Assembly (NCBI RefSeq): GCF_050003625.1
Contig: NC_134401.1
Span: 93,350,852 to 93,414,851 of the forward strand
Length of the DNA stretch: 64,000 bases
Direction: 5' to 3'
From: Haematobia irritans
Lineage: Eukaryota; Arthropoda; Insecta; Diptera; Muscidae
The stretch's first letter is position 1; the number at the start of each line of letters is the position of its first letter. Below, piece by piece: positions 34,424 through 47,453 of this stretch. The notes beneath the pieces were generated by a model that saw nothing but the letters and a program-made list of their open reading frames with translations, was not told the origin of the DNA and searched no databases. The translations under genes were made by a program, and so were the position numbers.

Positions 34424-37074
34424 CACACAAAAAAAAAAAAAAAATTCTGATTCAATCACCAAATTAAGTGATCCAATTAATTTTTTAATTGAAATGTCTT
34501 CAATCACGAAAATGATAGTATCAATCACAGTTTTAATTGGGCATAGAAAAAATTCTTGATTAAAAAATTAATTGATTTTCAAATTAATTTCAATTAAATT
34601 TTTAATTGATTCAATTAAAAATGTAATTGATGTTGATTGCAAAACTCAATTAATTTATTTAGTTAATTTAATTTAATTTATTATTAATTAAAAAAGGTAA
34701 CTATTTTTAATTACTTTCTGAATTGGCTTAGAGTTTTTATTTGGATTAAAAAATGGTTGTTTGAAATACATTTTTAATTAAAAATTAAAAAACATATTAG
34801 CATTTTTATACCCTCCATCATAGGATGGGGGTATATTAACTTTGTCATTCCGTTTGTAACACATCGAAATATTGCTCTAAGACCCCATAAAGTATATATA
34901 TTCTGGGTCGTGGTGAAATTCTGAGTCGATCTAAGCATGTCCGTCCGTCCGTCCGTCCGTCTGTTGAAATCACGCTAACTTCCGAACGAAACAAGCTATC
35001 GACTTGAAACTTGGCACAAGTAGTTGTTATCGATGTAGGTCGGATGGTATTAAAAATGGGCCATATCGGTCCACTTTTACGTATAGCCCCCATATAAAGG
35101 GACCCTCAGATTTGGCTTGTAGAGCCTCTAACAGAAGCATATTTCATCCAATCCGGCTGAAATTTGGTATATTATGTTGGTATATGGTCTCTAACAACCA
35201 TGCAAAAATTGGTCCATATCGGTCCACTTTTACGTATAGCCCCCATATTAACGGACCCCCAAATTTGGCTTGCGATTGCTCTAAAAGAAGCAAATTTCAT
35301 CCGATCAGGCTGAAATTTGGTACATGTTGTTGGTATATGGTCTCTAAATACCGTGCGAAAATTGGTCCATATCGGTCCACTTTTACGTATAGCCCCCATA
35401 TAAACGGACCCCCAAATTTGGCTTGCGATTGCTCTAAGAGAAGCAAATTTCATCCGATCCGGCTGAAATTTGGTACATGCGGTTAGTATATGGTCTCTAC
35501 CAATCATGCAAAAATTGGTCCACATCGGTCCATAATTATATATAGCCCCCATATAAACCGATCCCCAGATTTGGCTTGCGGAGCCGAAAAAGAAGCAAAT
35601 TTCATCCGATCCGGCTGAAATTTGGTACATGATGTTGGTATATGGTATCTAATAACCATGCAAAAATTGGTCCATATCGGTACATAATTATATATAGCCC
35701 CCATATAAACCGATCTCCAGATTTGGCTTGCAAAGCCTCAAAGAGAAGCAAATTGCATCCGATCCGGCTGAAATTTGGTACATGGTATTGGTATATGGTC
35801 GCTAACAACCATACAAAAATACATCGGTCCATAATTATATAATTATATAAAGCGCCCATATAAACCGATCCCCAGATTTGGGTTGCGGAGCCTCAAAGAG
35901 AAGCAAATTTCATCCGATCCGGCTGAAATTTGGTACATGGTGTTAGCATATGGTCTCTAACAATTATGCAAAAATTGGTCCGCATCGGTCCATAATTATA
36001 TATAGCTCCCATATAAACCCATCCACAGATTTGGCTTGCGGAGCCTCTAAGAGAAGAAAATTTCATCCAATCCGGTTGTAATTTGGAACATGGTGTTAGT
36101 ATATGATCTTTAACAACCGTGCCAGAATTGGTCCATATCGGTCCATAATTATATATAGCCCCCATATAAAGCGTTCTCCAGATTTGACCTCCGGAGCTTC
36201 TTGGAGGAGCAAAATTCATCCGATCCGGTTCAAATTAGGAACGTGGTGTTAGTATATGGTCGCTAACAACCATACCAAAATTGGTCCAATCACACAAAAA
36301 TTGGTCCATATCGGTCCATAATCATGGTTGCCACTAGAGCCAAAAATAATCTACCAAAATTTTTTTCTATAGAAAATTTTGTCAAAATTTTATTTCTATA
36401 GAAAATTTTGTCAAAATTTTATTTCTAGAGAAAATTTTGTTAAAATATTATTCGGTTCATAATAAAATTTTCATCATTGTCAAAATTTTATTTCTATAGA
36501 AAATTTTGTCAAAATTTTATTTCTATAGAAAATTTTGTTCAAATTTTATTCGGTTCATAATCATGGTTGCCACTCGAGCCAAAAATAATCTACCAAGATT
36601 TTATTTCTATAGAAAATTTTGTCAAAAGTTTATTTCTATAAAAAATTTTGTTAAAATTTTCTTTCTATAGAAAATTTTGTCATACAATTGAGAAGATGGT
36701 GTTAGGAGGTTTTAAGATGCCTTGCCATCGGTAAGCGTTACCGCAACTTAAGTAATTCGATTGTGGATGGCAGTGTTTAGAAGAAGTTTCTACGCAATCC
36801 ATGATGGAGGGTACATAAGCTTCGGCCTGGCCGAACTTACGGCCGTATATACTTGTTTTTAACTGAATTAGTCTTCCGAATTTGATTAAAAAGTTAATTG
36901 TATCAATTAATTTTTTAATTAAAAATTAAAAAATTTTCAATCATTGACTTAATTAACTTAATGTTTCTATCATGATTAAAAAGTTAATTGTATCAATTAA
37001 TTTGTTAATTGAAAAAATGTTCAACTTCAATTAACTTTTTAATTGGAAATATTTTCGTGATATTTTTTTCTGTG
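34424..37074 (-). mobile_element. TIR element family A, interrupted by a Helentron-like element
   Basis: The left end is CACACAAAAAA + poly-A then TTCTGATTCAATCACC. The right end is ATTTTCGTGATATTTTTTTCTGTG. TA flanks both sides (34422-34423 and 37075-37076). The order of internal blocks is the inverse of 27722-28249, including TCTTCAATCACGAAAATGA and TGAATTAGTCTTCCGAATTT. The family-1 Helentron-like element at 34804-36860 splits it; the two remaining parts total about 0.6 kb. Confidence 0.85.
34804..36860 (+). mobile_element. Complete DINE-1/Helentron-like element, family 1
   Basis: The best complete copy, 2.06 kb. The 5' hairpin is TATACCCTCCATCATAGGAT pairing with GGGGGTATA (34807-34834). 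Then come GACCCCATAAAGTATATATA (34881), GAGTCGATCTAAGCATGTCC and a GTCCGTCC tract (34939-34963). About eight ~153-bp tandem units follow to 36300, marked by CATCCGATCCGGCTGAAATT, TATGGTCTCTAACAACCATG and TATATAGCCCCCATATAAAC. Next are 29-bp units (36355-36690) and the 3' region with GTAATTCGATTGTGGATGGC. It ends in the hairpin GGCCTGGCCGAACTTACGG and CGTATATACTTGTTTTT. Insertion lies within a T run, as expected for Helentrons, with no target duplication. Long ORFs in it are read-through of 153-bp units. Confidence 0.88.
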
Positions 37075-38640
37075 TACTAAATAAATTTGAATAAAATTAA
37101 AAAAAAAAAATAATAATTCAAATACAAATGTTATATTAATTAAATTAAATAATTGATATAAATAAAAGTAAAACCTGTTAAATGAAACTAATTTAACTAA
37201 ACTAAATTATATAAAAGTAAACCAAATTAAACAAGAATAAAATAAAATTTATTTTTTTAATTAAATTAATTTCCATACTAAAATAAATTATGTAACTACT
37301 ATAAAAAATATAATAAAATCAATTATATTATTGTTTTTTTAATTAAATATAATGTAATTAAAGATAATCATTTTTATATTAAATTAAATTAATGTAATTA
37401 AACTTACTACAGTACTAAAATAAATTAATTTATTTATTTATATATTTACAATCATAATGAATTAATGAATTTTTTTTAAATAAATTAAATTAAATTAATA
37501 TAAAATGAAAAATATTAATTAAATGAAAAGTAATTCAATAAACTTAATATTTTGTTTCATGGTAATTTAATTTAATTGTTATTATTATTATTTTTTTGAA
37601 TGAACTTTCAAATATACCATCAATTTGTTTTAATTTATTTTTCTTAATGTATTTTAATAATTAAAAAATTATTTGTTATTATGTTATACAATATATATAC
37701 TCGAGCGCCATCTGTATTTGAGGATAGATATAAAGGGATCAACACTGACTTTTTATTATCTTTATCAGTACTAAATAAATAAAATAATAAACTAAGTAAA
37801 TTTGAATAAAATTAAAAAAAATTAAAAATTTTAATTTAAATAAAAATATTATATTAATTAAATTAAATAAATAATATAAATAAAATTTATTTATTTTTAT
37901 ATAATATTTATAACCATAATACATTATGAATATAAATAATGACAGAATGTAGGGTACTAACTACAAAGGTTTTCGACCCAAATATAAGTAAAAGTGAAGC
38001 CTGTTAAATGAAACTAATTTAACTTAACTAAATTATATAAAATAAACCAAATTAAATAAGGATAAAATAAAATAAAATTAAATTTATTTTTTTTTTAATT
38101 AAATTAATTTTCATATTGAAGCATGTTAAATTTTTATTTCTATTTCTTAATAAAATTAAAAAAATCCATATAAATTAATCAAATTATTATTATTAAAATT
38201 AAAAATAATTTAATATAACTTTTTTAAAAATTAATATTTTGTTTTAATTCAATTTAATTATGTTTGTTGTTGTGCCTCAAAATATACCATTAAAATTTAT
38301 TTTATATACCATTAAATTTATTTTTCCTTAATGTAATTTAATACTTAAAATATTATTTGTTATTATGTTAAAAAAAGTAAATGCTTGGGCGCCATCTGTA
38401 TTTGAAGATAGATATACAGGTTTCAACAGGGGATTTCCCACCAATCATTCTCTGTCTGCATAGCCGTTATCAGTATTAAATAAATTTGAATAAAACTAAA
38501 AAAAATATAATAATTAAATTCAAATAAATTAAATTATATTAATTAATTTCTTTAAATTAGATAAATTTGAAAAAAAATAATTTAATTAATTTTACTAAAT
38601 TATTTTTTTTTTAGTTTTTAATTAAATTTATTTGCATAGC

Positions 38641-40149
38641 CACTATCTGTCTTGATATCTTAATTTACCTTTCAAGCATTTACAAAAAAAAAAAAATAAA
38701 TAAAACGTATGTGTATTAAATCAAAATAATATATTTACAAAATAAATAAGTTTAGTTTACTTTAGCATAAATTAACATTATGTTAATTAGACTAACTTCA
38801 ATTAAAATAAATAAAATTAAATTTGATTATTTTAAATTAAACTAAACTGAAGTGAATGAAATTAATATAATTTAAATTAGGTTGAATTAAACTCAATTAA
38901 TTAAAAGTAAATTTAAATGAAATAGCTTATTGTTATTGTTTTTACAAAAATATTTGGTATTTCTTTCCCAGTGTAGTTATTTTCTCTTCTCCCAAATTGA
39001 GCCATAAATTTCCAAGCAAAAAAAATGTTGCTCTCTCACATTTTTCCATAACAGGAAATACACCCAATTTTAATAAATAATAAATTAAAAAAAAATATAT
39101 TAACTTTCGTGCTATAGTTTAGAGTGATGGAAGGGTTGTCCCATCATCCTAGTGTCATATAAGACTACACTCGAGCAAACAAGACAAATAACTGTCGGGC
39201 GTTAAGACTAAAATAGTGTTAATTAAACAAGTTAATGAACTTTGCACATTGAGACCCAAGGAAGAAACCTAACAAAAAACCGGGGGAAACTCCCAAAAAA
39301 AGGAAAACGAAAATTAATTTATGGCCTTCAGAATGCGTTTTTGGGGTGTAACTGTTAGTTTACATTTTAACTGTTATCGACTTTCAAAGCTTGCAGAAAA
39401 GGCTATACCAGCACAATGCATCAAGAGACCACTTCACTCAAGTCAAGACTAGGATATCAGACGACAACATCTCTGAAGTTAGTTATAAACAACACTTGGC
39501 CTGTACTCTTGGACAATATAGTCTCAAAATAAGGAGGTTAATGTAATATTAGCCGCATGTCGTTGTTATATGGTCATAAAAGTTTTGCTTTTTGTCTTGT
39601 CTCCTTGTTTTTTGAGCATACGCTTGAGGCAATTTTTGTTTGCACAATCGCCATGTGCTTCACTCCACTGTCCTGTTGGCAAAGGCTATGTCACGAGAGC
39701 GAAAAAAAAGGGGTCAGTTTCTGTTGCAGGCGTTCGTCCTTGCCAATATATTTTTCTTGTTGGTTGTTGGCTTGTGTGCAGTTTCAGTTTACTTTGGCCA
39801 CTAATTAAAACCGCCCTTTCGCTTAACATTCACTCCTAAACAATGAACTATGGAAACTTAAGAAACGGAAACCAAAACCGGAAGTTGTTTATTGATTGTT
39901 TTTCATGTTGGTGTTATTTATGTTGAATAAAACTTTCTAGAATCCTCAAGAGACACTCTAAAGAATGGAAAAAGAAGAAATTGGCTTTAAGTTTTTTTTT
40001 CAAAAAGGTTGAAATCCAGAGAAGGCAAAAGTAGCATACAATGTGAAATAGTTGTAACCCATCACAATATGATATAGAGATTAACGCCAAAAGCGTTGTT
40101 AAAAGGCTTAAATTTTTAGACATAACACAACATTATCCTTATCATATTG
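38641..40149. other. Intronic AT-rich DNA, no gene seen
   Basis: AT-rich with A/T simple sequence to about 38.95 kb, then more complex sequence. Overlapping ORFs near 39557-39839 (+) show no recognisable domain. No element boundary recognised. Confidence 0.5.
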
Positions 40150-40620
40150 AATCTGTATGCTCGGGCGCCAAATATAAAAAAAGTTAGGACTAAACTGTCA
40201 TTATCCCTCGCTAACTAATGTTCCTTTCTGTAGACATATGTCTTGTTAAGATTTGACTAATCAAAAACGATATCTTAAAAAAAAAAAGATTTATGCTCGG
40301 GCGCCATTCCTATTATGAATCCCCAACTCACCTACTCTGAAAGGCGCTCATTCTGAGTCGTTCGGATCAGTATATAAAAAGGCAGTATCTAATAAAGTGT
40401 TTCATGTGTATGCTCGGGCGCCAAGGATAAAAAGTATAAATAAACTGTCTTTATTCCTCGGTAGCTAATGTTCCTTAGGAATACACTGTCTTTATTCCTC
40501 AGTAGGTAACATTTTATAATGTTAGGAAAATTTTATAAATTAAAAAAAAAGATATCGAGTAACAAAGATTTAAGCTCGGGCGCCATATTGCCTTTATGGT
40601 TCCCTTACTCACCAACACTG
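40150..40620 (+). repeat. Degenerate repeats sharing TGCTCGGGCGCCA
   Basis: The motif TGCTCGGGCGCCA (or AGCTCGGGCGCCA) occurs four times, ending at 40170, 40306, 40423 and 40584. Around it are partly shared flanks: GTC-TTAT-CCTCG-TA-CTAATGTTCCTT (twice), GATATC with A-runs before GATTTA-GCTCGGG (twice), and CCCA/TTACTCACC-A-ACTCTG/ACTG (twice). The blocks therefore alternate in a ~250-bp repeat. Confidence 0.7.
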
Positions 40621-42134
40621 ATTTTCCCACACTTCAATTATGCTCAACTTTATTCCTTTGGCTTAACATAATAATTTACTTAAACTTGGCAACTATTATT
40701 TAGTTACAATGCCACCGTTTAATGAATGACTGGATCACCCTCATATGGCACTCAAGCGGCTGAGCGAGAGTTTAGCTTTCATTTCGTTGTATAGATTCCA
40801 ACATTTGTGTATGAGTGAGTGAGTAAATGCTTGCGTTTTTTTTTTGCAACCATTTTGATAAATTTATTGATAGTGGGCGTGTATATCCTAATTGAATTAG
40901 CTCTATAGGTCTGTTGTGGTTGTTTGCTAAACCGCAAGCTAAAGGGGTTTTTTAAGGCCTTCCAGAATAACACATGCTGCCAACAAGCTCGAAACAAACA
41001 AAAAAAATTCTAAACTATCATAGAACGATGAATGAAGAGAACAAACAAAAACAAATTTACAGCTCGTAAAGGTTTTGCATCGAATTTTAATTTTTTTTTT
41101 TCTGCGTGGATTTCTATCCTTTAGCCCACCCTCTCGGGGGGTATTCGTTTGTTTTCAGAACTTGAGGAACAAGTTTTCAGTTTTGCTTTAAGTTTTCAAA
41201 AAACTGTAGAAAACTTGTTTTGCATTTTTGTAATGCGCTTCAAGTCTTCACATGTGGGTGTTGCATTTAAAATTTCTTGATGAAATTGATGACGTTAAAC
41301 CATGTTGGATGTGGTGCTTGCCGTAGTTGTTTTGGTGTTGGTATAACAAATTTTTATGTAAATTATTTAATTAATTTGATATAGGGGCACTGGAGCAAGA
41401 GAAATCCGCAAAATTTATTTATCTGTAAAAGTGAAAATATTTTGTTCATTGTTTATGCTTACATGGCTCGTGATAAAAGGTGACCTAGTATTATTGCCAA
41501 AAATATATTCCCTTGAAAATTTGGATGATAGTTTTTTATATAGTTTTTTCTCCCATTTTCATGAAGCATTACGTTGGTTGACGTTTTTTTAAACCGTTCT
41601 ATTGACGTCTTGCCTATATATTCCATACGTCTATAAGGCACCTAATTGCTGAAAAATTTTCAGTTTATGTTAACCGGAAAAAAGACATTTGCAACTTATT
41701 TTCTATCAAGTGGCAGATAAGTCTTAAAAAGGTTAAAATATTAAATAATTTTTTAAAATAAAATTTAAGATAAAATTATTTGTTGTATATGCATAGGCCT
41801 CATAGTGTTGAAATGTCTCCGCTGTGCTCGGGCGCCACCGCTTAGCATCTGCTAGGCTACCAGGCTGGATCAAAGGAAACGAACTCATCAATGAGTTCAG
41901 GTCGATTCCATTTTCGGTCAATACTTTGCTCATTGGACTAAGTTTTCTCATAATTTAAAAAAAAAAAATCTCCGAAGCCAATTGATTGCTTTGGGCGCCA
42001 ATTGTATTAACAATATACTGTTATTTTGCTTATTTTTCTTTAGTGCCTCATTATCTAACTTAAATAGTATAACTGGCGCCCAACATAAAACTTAAGCGAC
42101 GCTTATATGCTGATTACTATGGACATTGATGATA
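40621..42134. other. Intronic DNA with further GGGCGCCA motifs
   Basis: No gene supported. TGCTCGGGCGCCA recurs at 41825-41837 and TTGGGCGCCA at 41991-42000. The opposite-strand form TGGCGCCCAAC lies at 42074-42084. A 72-codon minus-strand ORF (41733-41951) lies between the first two motifs but matches nothing I know. The TGGCGCCC string equals the start of a tRNA-Lys primer-binding site, so degraded LTR-retrotransposon ends are possible. Confidence 0.45.
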
Positions 42135-43447
42135 CACAGAGAATACAGATTGGTTGTGACAACCGAATTTATTGCCAACCTCCTTTTGGCAGTTGCAGCT
42201 ACTATCAGTTGGCAGTTGTGTCATCCGAATGATTCGGTCAACACAACTAATACCACATATGGTGTTGGTTGGGTGTGCCGACGATATTGGTTGTGACTAC
42301 CTTTATCATTCGGTTGTGTTGCCCAACCTAAATAATACTCATGACCGAATTAAAAATATATTTAAAAATCAATTACTTCACCGTTAAATATTATATTTTA
42401 TTTTATTTACATATATTTATAGTGGTACAAATAATTCTAAACACGCTAAATGTATGTAATTAGTAGATAACAATTTTTGTCCAGAATCTCTATTTATTGC
42501 ATCAAAATGTATCCACACCCAGATTCTTAGAGCAAAAAATTTTTTTTGACGGTGAACTTGTAACATGGTTGCTGCAACCCTGTTATTTTCCCGGTCATTA
42601 TGTACCTGATTTCAGCAGCATCAAAGATATTTTGTAATTTTTATGGATATCAGTAATTGAACATTCGTGGTGTGAACACATTGATAAAATCGTTCAGATT
42701 TAGTAAGATTTTCCACATCCAACTGCATTCGTCTCTGAAATGTAGCTTCTTAAACGGCAGAACTAAATCACTGGTTGCTCCGAGCTGATTGCTCTGCACA
42801 AAGTTGTGTCCAGAGTACATAATGTTACATACCTTAAAAATAGGCCACTATTATATGGATATTAACAAATAAAATTAGAAAGTGCTGGGGTACATGTATC
42901 CATGTTGGAGTTAATAAAACTAATTTCAGAACATATCCACACATGTATCATATCTTGGATTGCCTGATACAAAACGGGAGGCGCCATGAACAGTTAAAAT
43001 CCACAGTCTATATTGTCATCCTATATACTATGTATATGCTTTTTGTTTTATGCTACGATGTAGCATAAATTAGTTTTAATTTGAAACAAATAAAAATGTC
43101 TTATTTGAATAATAAATAATTTGTTCAAATAGAAATGACATTTGAGAAATTCATCAAAAGGCATTCGGCTGAGACTACCATATATCAGTAAGGACTACTA
43201 AATGAGAGTTACGAAATTTATTTAAGGTAGGTCATATCAATCGAATTCAAATAAAATGTTTCAAAAGAGACACATTTAGTTGCTACAATAATTTATTTTC
43301 AATTACAACTGAGAATCTATTGAAATTATAGCCAAATGGTATTAAGGACAAAAAACTGCTTGTGATCCAAGTAAATAGATTGTCAGAACTGATATATAAC
43401 TCTGAATGTAGAATTTTCGTTAGTACAACCAATCTGTTTTCTGTGTG
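42135..43447. mobile_element. 1.3-kb non-autonomous TIR element
   Basis: The termini CACAGAGAATACAGATTGGT and, inverted, CACACAGAAAACAGATTGGT match with few mismatches (TIR about 23-25 bases, both continuing GGTTGT). TA flanks both ends (42133-42134, 43448-43449). The interior starts with several GGTTG/CAACC-containing segments (42150-42330) and has no ORF longer than 71 codons, so it is non-autonomous. A TA target suggests Tc1/mariner-related mobilisation. Confidence 0.78.
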
Positions 43448-43452
43448 TATAT

Positions 43453-43525
43453 AAGAGCTACTTTGCCAAGTGGATAGTGTGTCGGAAGGTGGTCCGCGTT
43501 TTAATTCTACGTCCGTGCAAAAGTA
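43453..43525 (+). mobile_element. Degenerate tRNA-like repeat head
   Basis: GAGCTACTTTGCCAAGTGGA, then TAGTGTGTCGG, GTGGTCCGCG and TTCTACGTCCG-GCAAAAG, is recognisably the same tRNA-like segment as 24735-24812. The B box has decayed (GTTTTAATTCTACG for GGTTCGATTCTCCG). It adjoins the right end of the TIR element at 42135-43447. Confidence 0.65.
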
Positions 43526-43837
43526 AAATTAAACAAAAAAAAAATAACAACTTTGATATATGTTTATACATTCTTTGTATTTCATAAAAGAAAGGGATGA
43601 GAGATAAATAAGTCATGAGGAATTGGGAACGAATTAGAATAGATTAAAAGAAAAGAAGAGACAAAGTTATTCTTTTTTTATGATTTTCATACGAGCTTAT
43701 TAGGCATAAAGATTGAAGAGAAAATACCAATCCATACAATTCAAATTTCCATAGTCTACAGTATAGATTTGCCTTAGAGAGACGAATTATTTTAGGTCTT
43801 ATATTCCAGATTCTTATGGAAATGTAATAATCGCATT

Positions 43838-45257
43838 TATGTAGGTCGGATGGTATTGCAAATGGGCCATATCGGTCCACTTTTACGTATAGCCCCCATA
43901 TAAACAGACCCCCAAATTTGGCTTGCGATTGTTCTTGCGATTCATCCGATCCGGCTGAAATTTGGTACATGGTGTTAGTACATGGTCTCTAACAACCATG
44001 CAAAAATTGGTCCATATCGGTCCACTTTTACGTATAGCCCCCATATAAACGGGCCCCCAAATTTGGCTTGCGATTGCTCTAAGAGAAGCAAATTTCATCC
44101 GATCCGGCTGAAATTTGGTACATGGTGTTAGTATATGGTCTCTAATAACCATGCAAAAATTGGTCCATATCGGTCCATAATTACATATAGCCCCCATATA
44201 AACCGATCCCCCGATTTGGCTTGCGGAGCCTCTAAGAGAACCAACTTTCATCCGATCCGGCTGAAATTTGGTACATGGTGTTGCTAATGACCATACAAAA
44301 ATTGGTCCACATCTGGAGCCTCTTAGAGGAGTAAAATTCATCCGATCCGGTTGAAATTTGGTACGTGGTGTTAGTATATTGTCTCTAACAACCATGCCAA
44401 AAGTGGTCCATATCGGTCCATAATTATATATGGCCCCCATATAATCCGATCCCCAGATTTGACCTCCGGAGCCTCTTAGAATAGCAAAATTCATCCGATC
44501 TGATTGAAATTGGGTACGTGATGTTAGTATATGGTCTCTAACAACCATGCAAGAATTGGTCCATATCGGTCCATAATTATATATAGCCCCCATATAAATC
44601 GATCCCCAGATTTGTCCTCCGGAGCCTCTTGGAGGAGCAAAATTCATTCGATCCGGTTGAAATTTGGAATGTGGTGTTAGTATAAGGCCGCTAATAACCA
44701 TGCCAAAATTGGTCCATATTGGTCTATAGTTATATATAGGCGATCCCCAATCACACAAAAATTGGTCGTTATCGGTTCATAATCATGGTTGACACTCGAG
44801 CCAAAAATAATCTACCAAAATTTTATTTTTATAGAAAACATTGTCAAAATGTTATTTCTATAGAAAATTTTGTCAAAATTTTATTTTTATAGAAAATGTT
44901 GTCAAAATTTTATTTCTATAGAACATTTTGTCAAAATTTTATTTCTATAGAAAATTTTGTCAAAATTTTATTTCTTTAGAAAATTTTGTCAGAATTTTAT
45001 TTCTATAGAAAATGTTGTCAAAATTTTATTTTATCAAAATTTTATTTCTATAGCAACTTTAAACTTAATTATATACGTATTTAATCGGCCTTTTTTAATT
45101 TAATATACACCACGTATGGACTATGTGGTATATATTACGGTGTTAGGAAGTTTTAAAATACCTTGCCATCGGCTTCAGTAGAAGTTTCTACGCAATCCAT
45201 GGTGGAGGGTACATAAGCTTCGGCCGGTCCGAACTTACGGCCGTATATACTTGTTTT
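43838..45257 (+). mobile_element. DINE-1/Helentron-like element, family 1, 5'-truncated
   Basis: It begins inside the family-1 sequence at GTAGGTCGGATGGTATTGC (about 43840), so the hairpin end and GTCC tract are missing. The ~153-bp units run to about 44760, one of them shortened near 44280-44320. Then come 29-bp units (44818-45058) and the 3' region GTAGAAGTTTCTACGCAATC with GGCCGGTCCGAACTTACGGC ending near 45257. A 291-codon minus-strand ORF at 43883-44758 is the 153-bp unit read through several times and is not a gene. Confidence 0.85.
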
Positions 45258-47284
45258 TTATTTAATTGCCCTGAATTAGATATTTTGTTAGATTCATCGT
45301 GAACTGCGCTGTGTTGTATATAAGTTGAAGTTGATTGGGTAACTGATTCCAGAGACGTGTCGCATATATATAACTGCCGCTCAGATAACTGACTTCTATG
45401 TCGAGTCTGTATCAAATTGTCACCAAGGTTGGATCTAGCGAATGTTTATCGTTCTTAAAGGTATGATGGTTCCTTTGTGTGTACAATTTTTTGGAGAAAT
45501 ATCAGAGTTCTGAATTGAACGTATTTGTTAAACGGGATACCAAATATTTTGTTCACAAAAAGTGTAACACTATCGTAACGTTTCGATCCGAAATTTTTAG
45601 CATTAGATTTAATATGCTAGGGAAAGGGGTTAAAACTTAAACTTTATCAAAATAAATTGCTCTTGTGTCACTTAATCAATTCAAAAGAATCTTTAATTTT
45701 ATTATGACTTTACTTTACCTCGGGTACAAAATAATGCACAGCAACCCAGTTTACATTAAATCGATGTAGCAAAAAAAAAAACAAAATCATACATAATCAT
45801 GAGAATTTTTTCCATTTAGACCATAATCTATGATTAAAATTGACATTTGTCTTTCGCCTGGCTCTCAAAGTAAACGAAGGCAAAAAAATATCTCTTGCAA
45901 ACTTGATTTTCAAAAATATTTCATCATAGCCCCCCCTCCCAAAAAAAAAAAACACTAAAGAGATACCATCAACTACAGCGTTCAGTGTATGGAATTAAAA
46001 AATGATAATACGCCATGGCAAGAAAAACGATGTCGGATTGTTTTAACTCTCATAAATGTTGCTGTCAATGTCACACCCGTACTGTCAGTGGTTCTGAGTT
46101 GTGGCATGCGAATGATATATATGCTCTCATAGAAGTTGAAGTTTTGAACCAACTAGGTTAGAAAAGACGATGGTCTAGGTATGTGAAGAAAACAAGCCGA
46201 TTTTGTATGTGTGTTTGATTTTTTATTTTTTTTTGCAATTGCATGTCACATTAACGTCTTAACAGTCAAACACCATGAACAACATTTGGCTCGTTTGCCC
46301 AAAATATACTGAGAATTCTAGCATGGAAAATTGTTGGAGATGATGGCGGGAGGTTTTGGGGATATTCATATCACCACACTATACCACCGGCGTATCACGC
46401 AAAAAAAAACTGAAAATAGAATGAAAAGCGCGCTAAACTTGGATCATAGCTATGAGATATGAGCGCGATAACTTCGCGGTGGTGTTGCTTGAATGGTTGG
46501 TTGCTAAACTGACTCTGTTTTTTTGTTGTTGTTCGAATATTATGTTGTATTTACACTATTTATCAATGAATGGATATTAGCAAAGGCAACATATCAAGCT
46601 TTTGATATTGCTTCATACATATTCATTTACATGGAGTTCGAGCGAGAGATATACTACGACGGCCTTTGCAGTTAACCTCTTTCTTATACCTCACCCATGT
46701 GATATTGCAATTTGTTATCAAACCTCATAACACTGAGACAAATATGGGATTTCATGAAAACTAAGAACATTTTCTTTTTCATATCAATAAAATGAAATAT
46801 AAACTTAACCGAAACATTGATAACTGATTGATAAACGTTTTGAGAAAACATTAGCACAATTTTCCTACCAAATTTCACAGTGTATCACCGTGATGTTATT
46901 CTATGAGCCTGTGAATATTTTGATTGCAAGACATTTAGTTGGACAGACAGCGGATGTAACAAGCAATTGTTGTATGAGCTTGTTTTCAATTCATATGCCA
47001 CTCTAAAACTTTATCATTCAACACCTTATGTCTTTGCTAAAAACAAACAGACTACATAAGAATTTATAATCTGTAACTGAAATCGAAAACCTGATTACTC
47101 TCGCTGATCAAACTTAACAAGAGCATTAAGGTAGAATAGATAATATTCACATTAAACTTATAAATTATAAACTAAACTAAATTCTAATGTAGAAAACCAT
47201 GTAAAGTCGAGATGAAAACAAAAACATTTTAAAATTGAAAAGGAGGTCATTTTCCATTTATTTGAATTGCTTCAACACTCACAA
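45258..47284. other. Intronic DNA, relatively repeat-poor
   Basis: About 2 kb of comparatively complex sequence with no gene, SINE or TIR element that I recognise. It is one of the better places in this intron for conserved regulatory DNA, but nothing specific can be shown. Confidence 0.5.
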
Positions 47285-47440
47285 AATAATCGGATCGGGC
47301 GTCAGTAAGAGAAGTGCTTATTCTACGTCCCTATAACTTTCTATTTGATGTTGTGTATGCTTGTATGCCTTTGCAGATTTCAAAACTAATTCTAGGATCG
47401 GGCGCCAGTAAGATAAAGCAATTATACAAAAATAAAAAAA
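47285..47440 (+). repeat. Two GATCGGGCG(C/T)CAGTAAGA units
   Basis: GGATCGGGCGTCAGTAAGA at 47292 and GGATCGGGCGCCAGTAAGAT at 47396, about 104 bases apart. The second is preceded by TTTGCAGATTTCAAAAC. They are the same unit type as the array at 48930-49760, from which they are now separated by the Helentron-like element at 47454-48924. Confidence 0.7.
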
Positions 47441-47453
47441 ATAAAAAAAAAAA

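Larger units (their letters stand above)
33940..38640 (+). repeat. Three-copy AT-rich tandem array, ~0.6-0.7-kb unit, one copy interrupted
   Basis: The ordered landmarks ATGTAACTACTATAAAAAAT, TTTTTCTTAATGTATTTTAA, TCGGGCGCCA-TCTGTATTTG (GGATAGATATA-AGG, ATCAACACTGACTTTTTAT) and CAGTA-TAAATAAATTTGAAT recur. The GCGCCA landmark lies at 34355-34363 (mutated to GTGTCA), 37705-37710 and 38389-38394. Removing the 2.65-kb insertion at 34424-37074 gives spacings of about 0.69 kb. The insertion divides only the first copy; the second and third copies are uninterrupted at the corresponding CAGTA site. Confidence 0.8.

Noticed and set aside
39557..39839. Two overlapping Cys/Leu-rich ORFs (83 and 89 codons)
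   Set aside because: Overlapping frames, no recognised domain, no splice evidence.
41733..41951. Minus-strand 72-codon ORF between PBS-like motifs, considered as a gag start
   Set aside because: No gag features, the ORF itself contains one GGCGCCC motif, and no LTR pair or pol remnant is visible.
43883..44758. 291-codon minus-strand ORF, longest in the window
   Set aside because: It is the ~153-bp Helentron-like unit translated several times (51-residue period, GPIWTNFCMVVRDHILTP-type). The same peptide appears in every other element copy and on whichever strand the element points.
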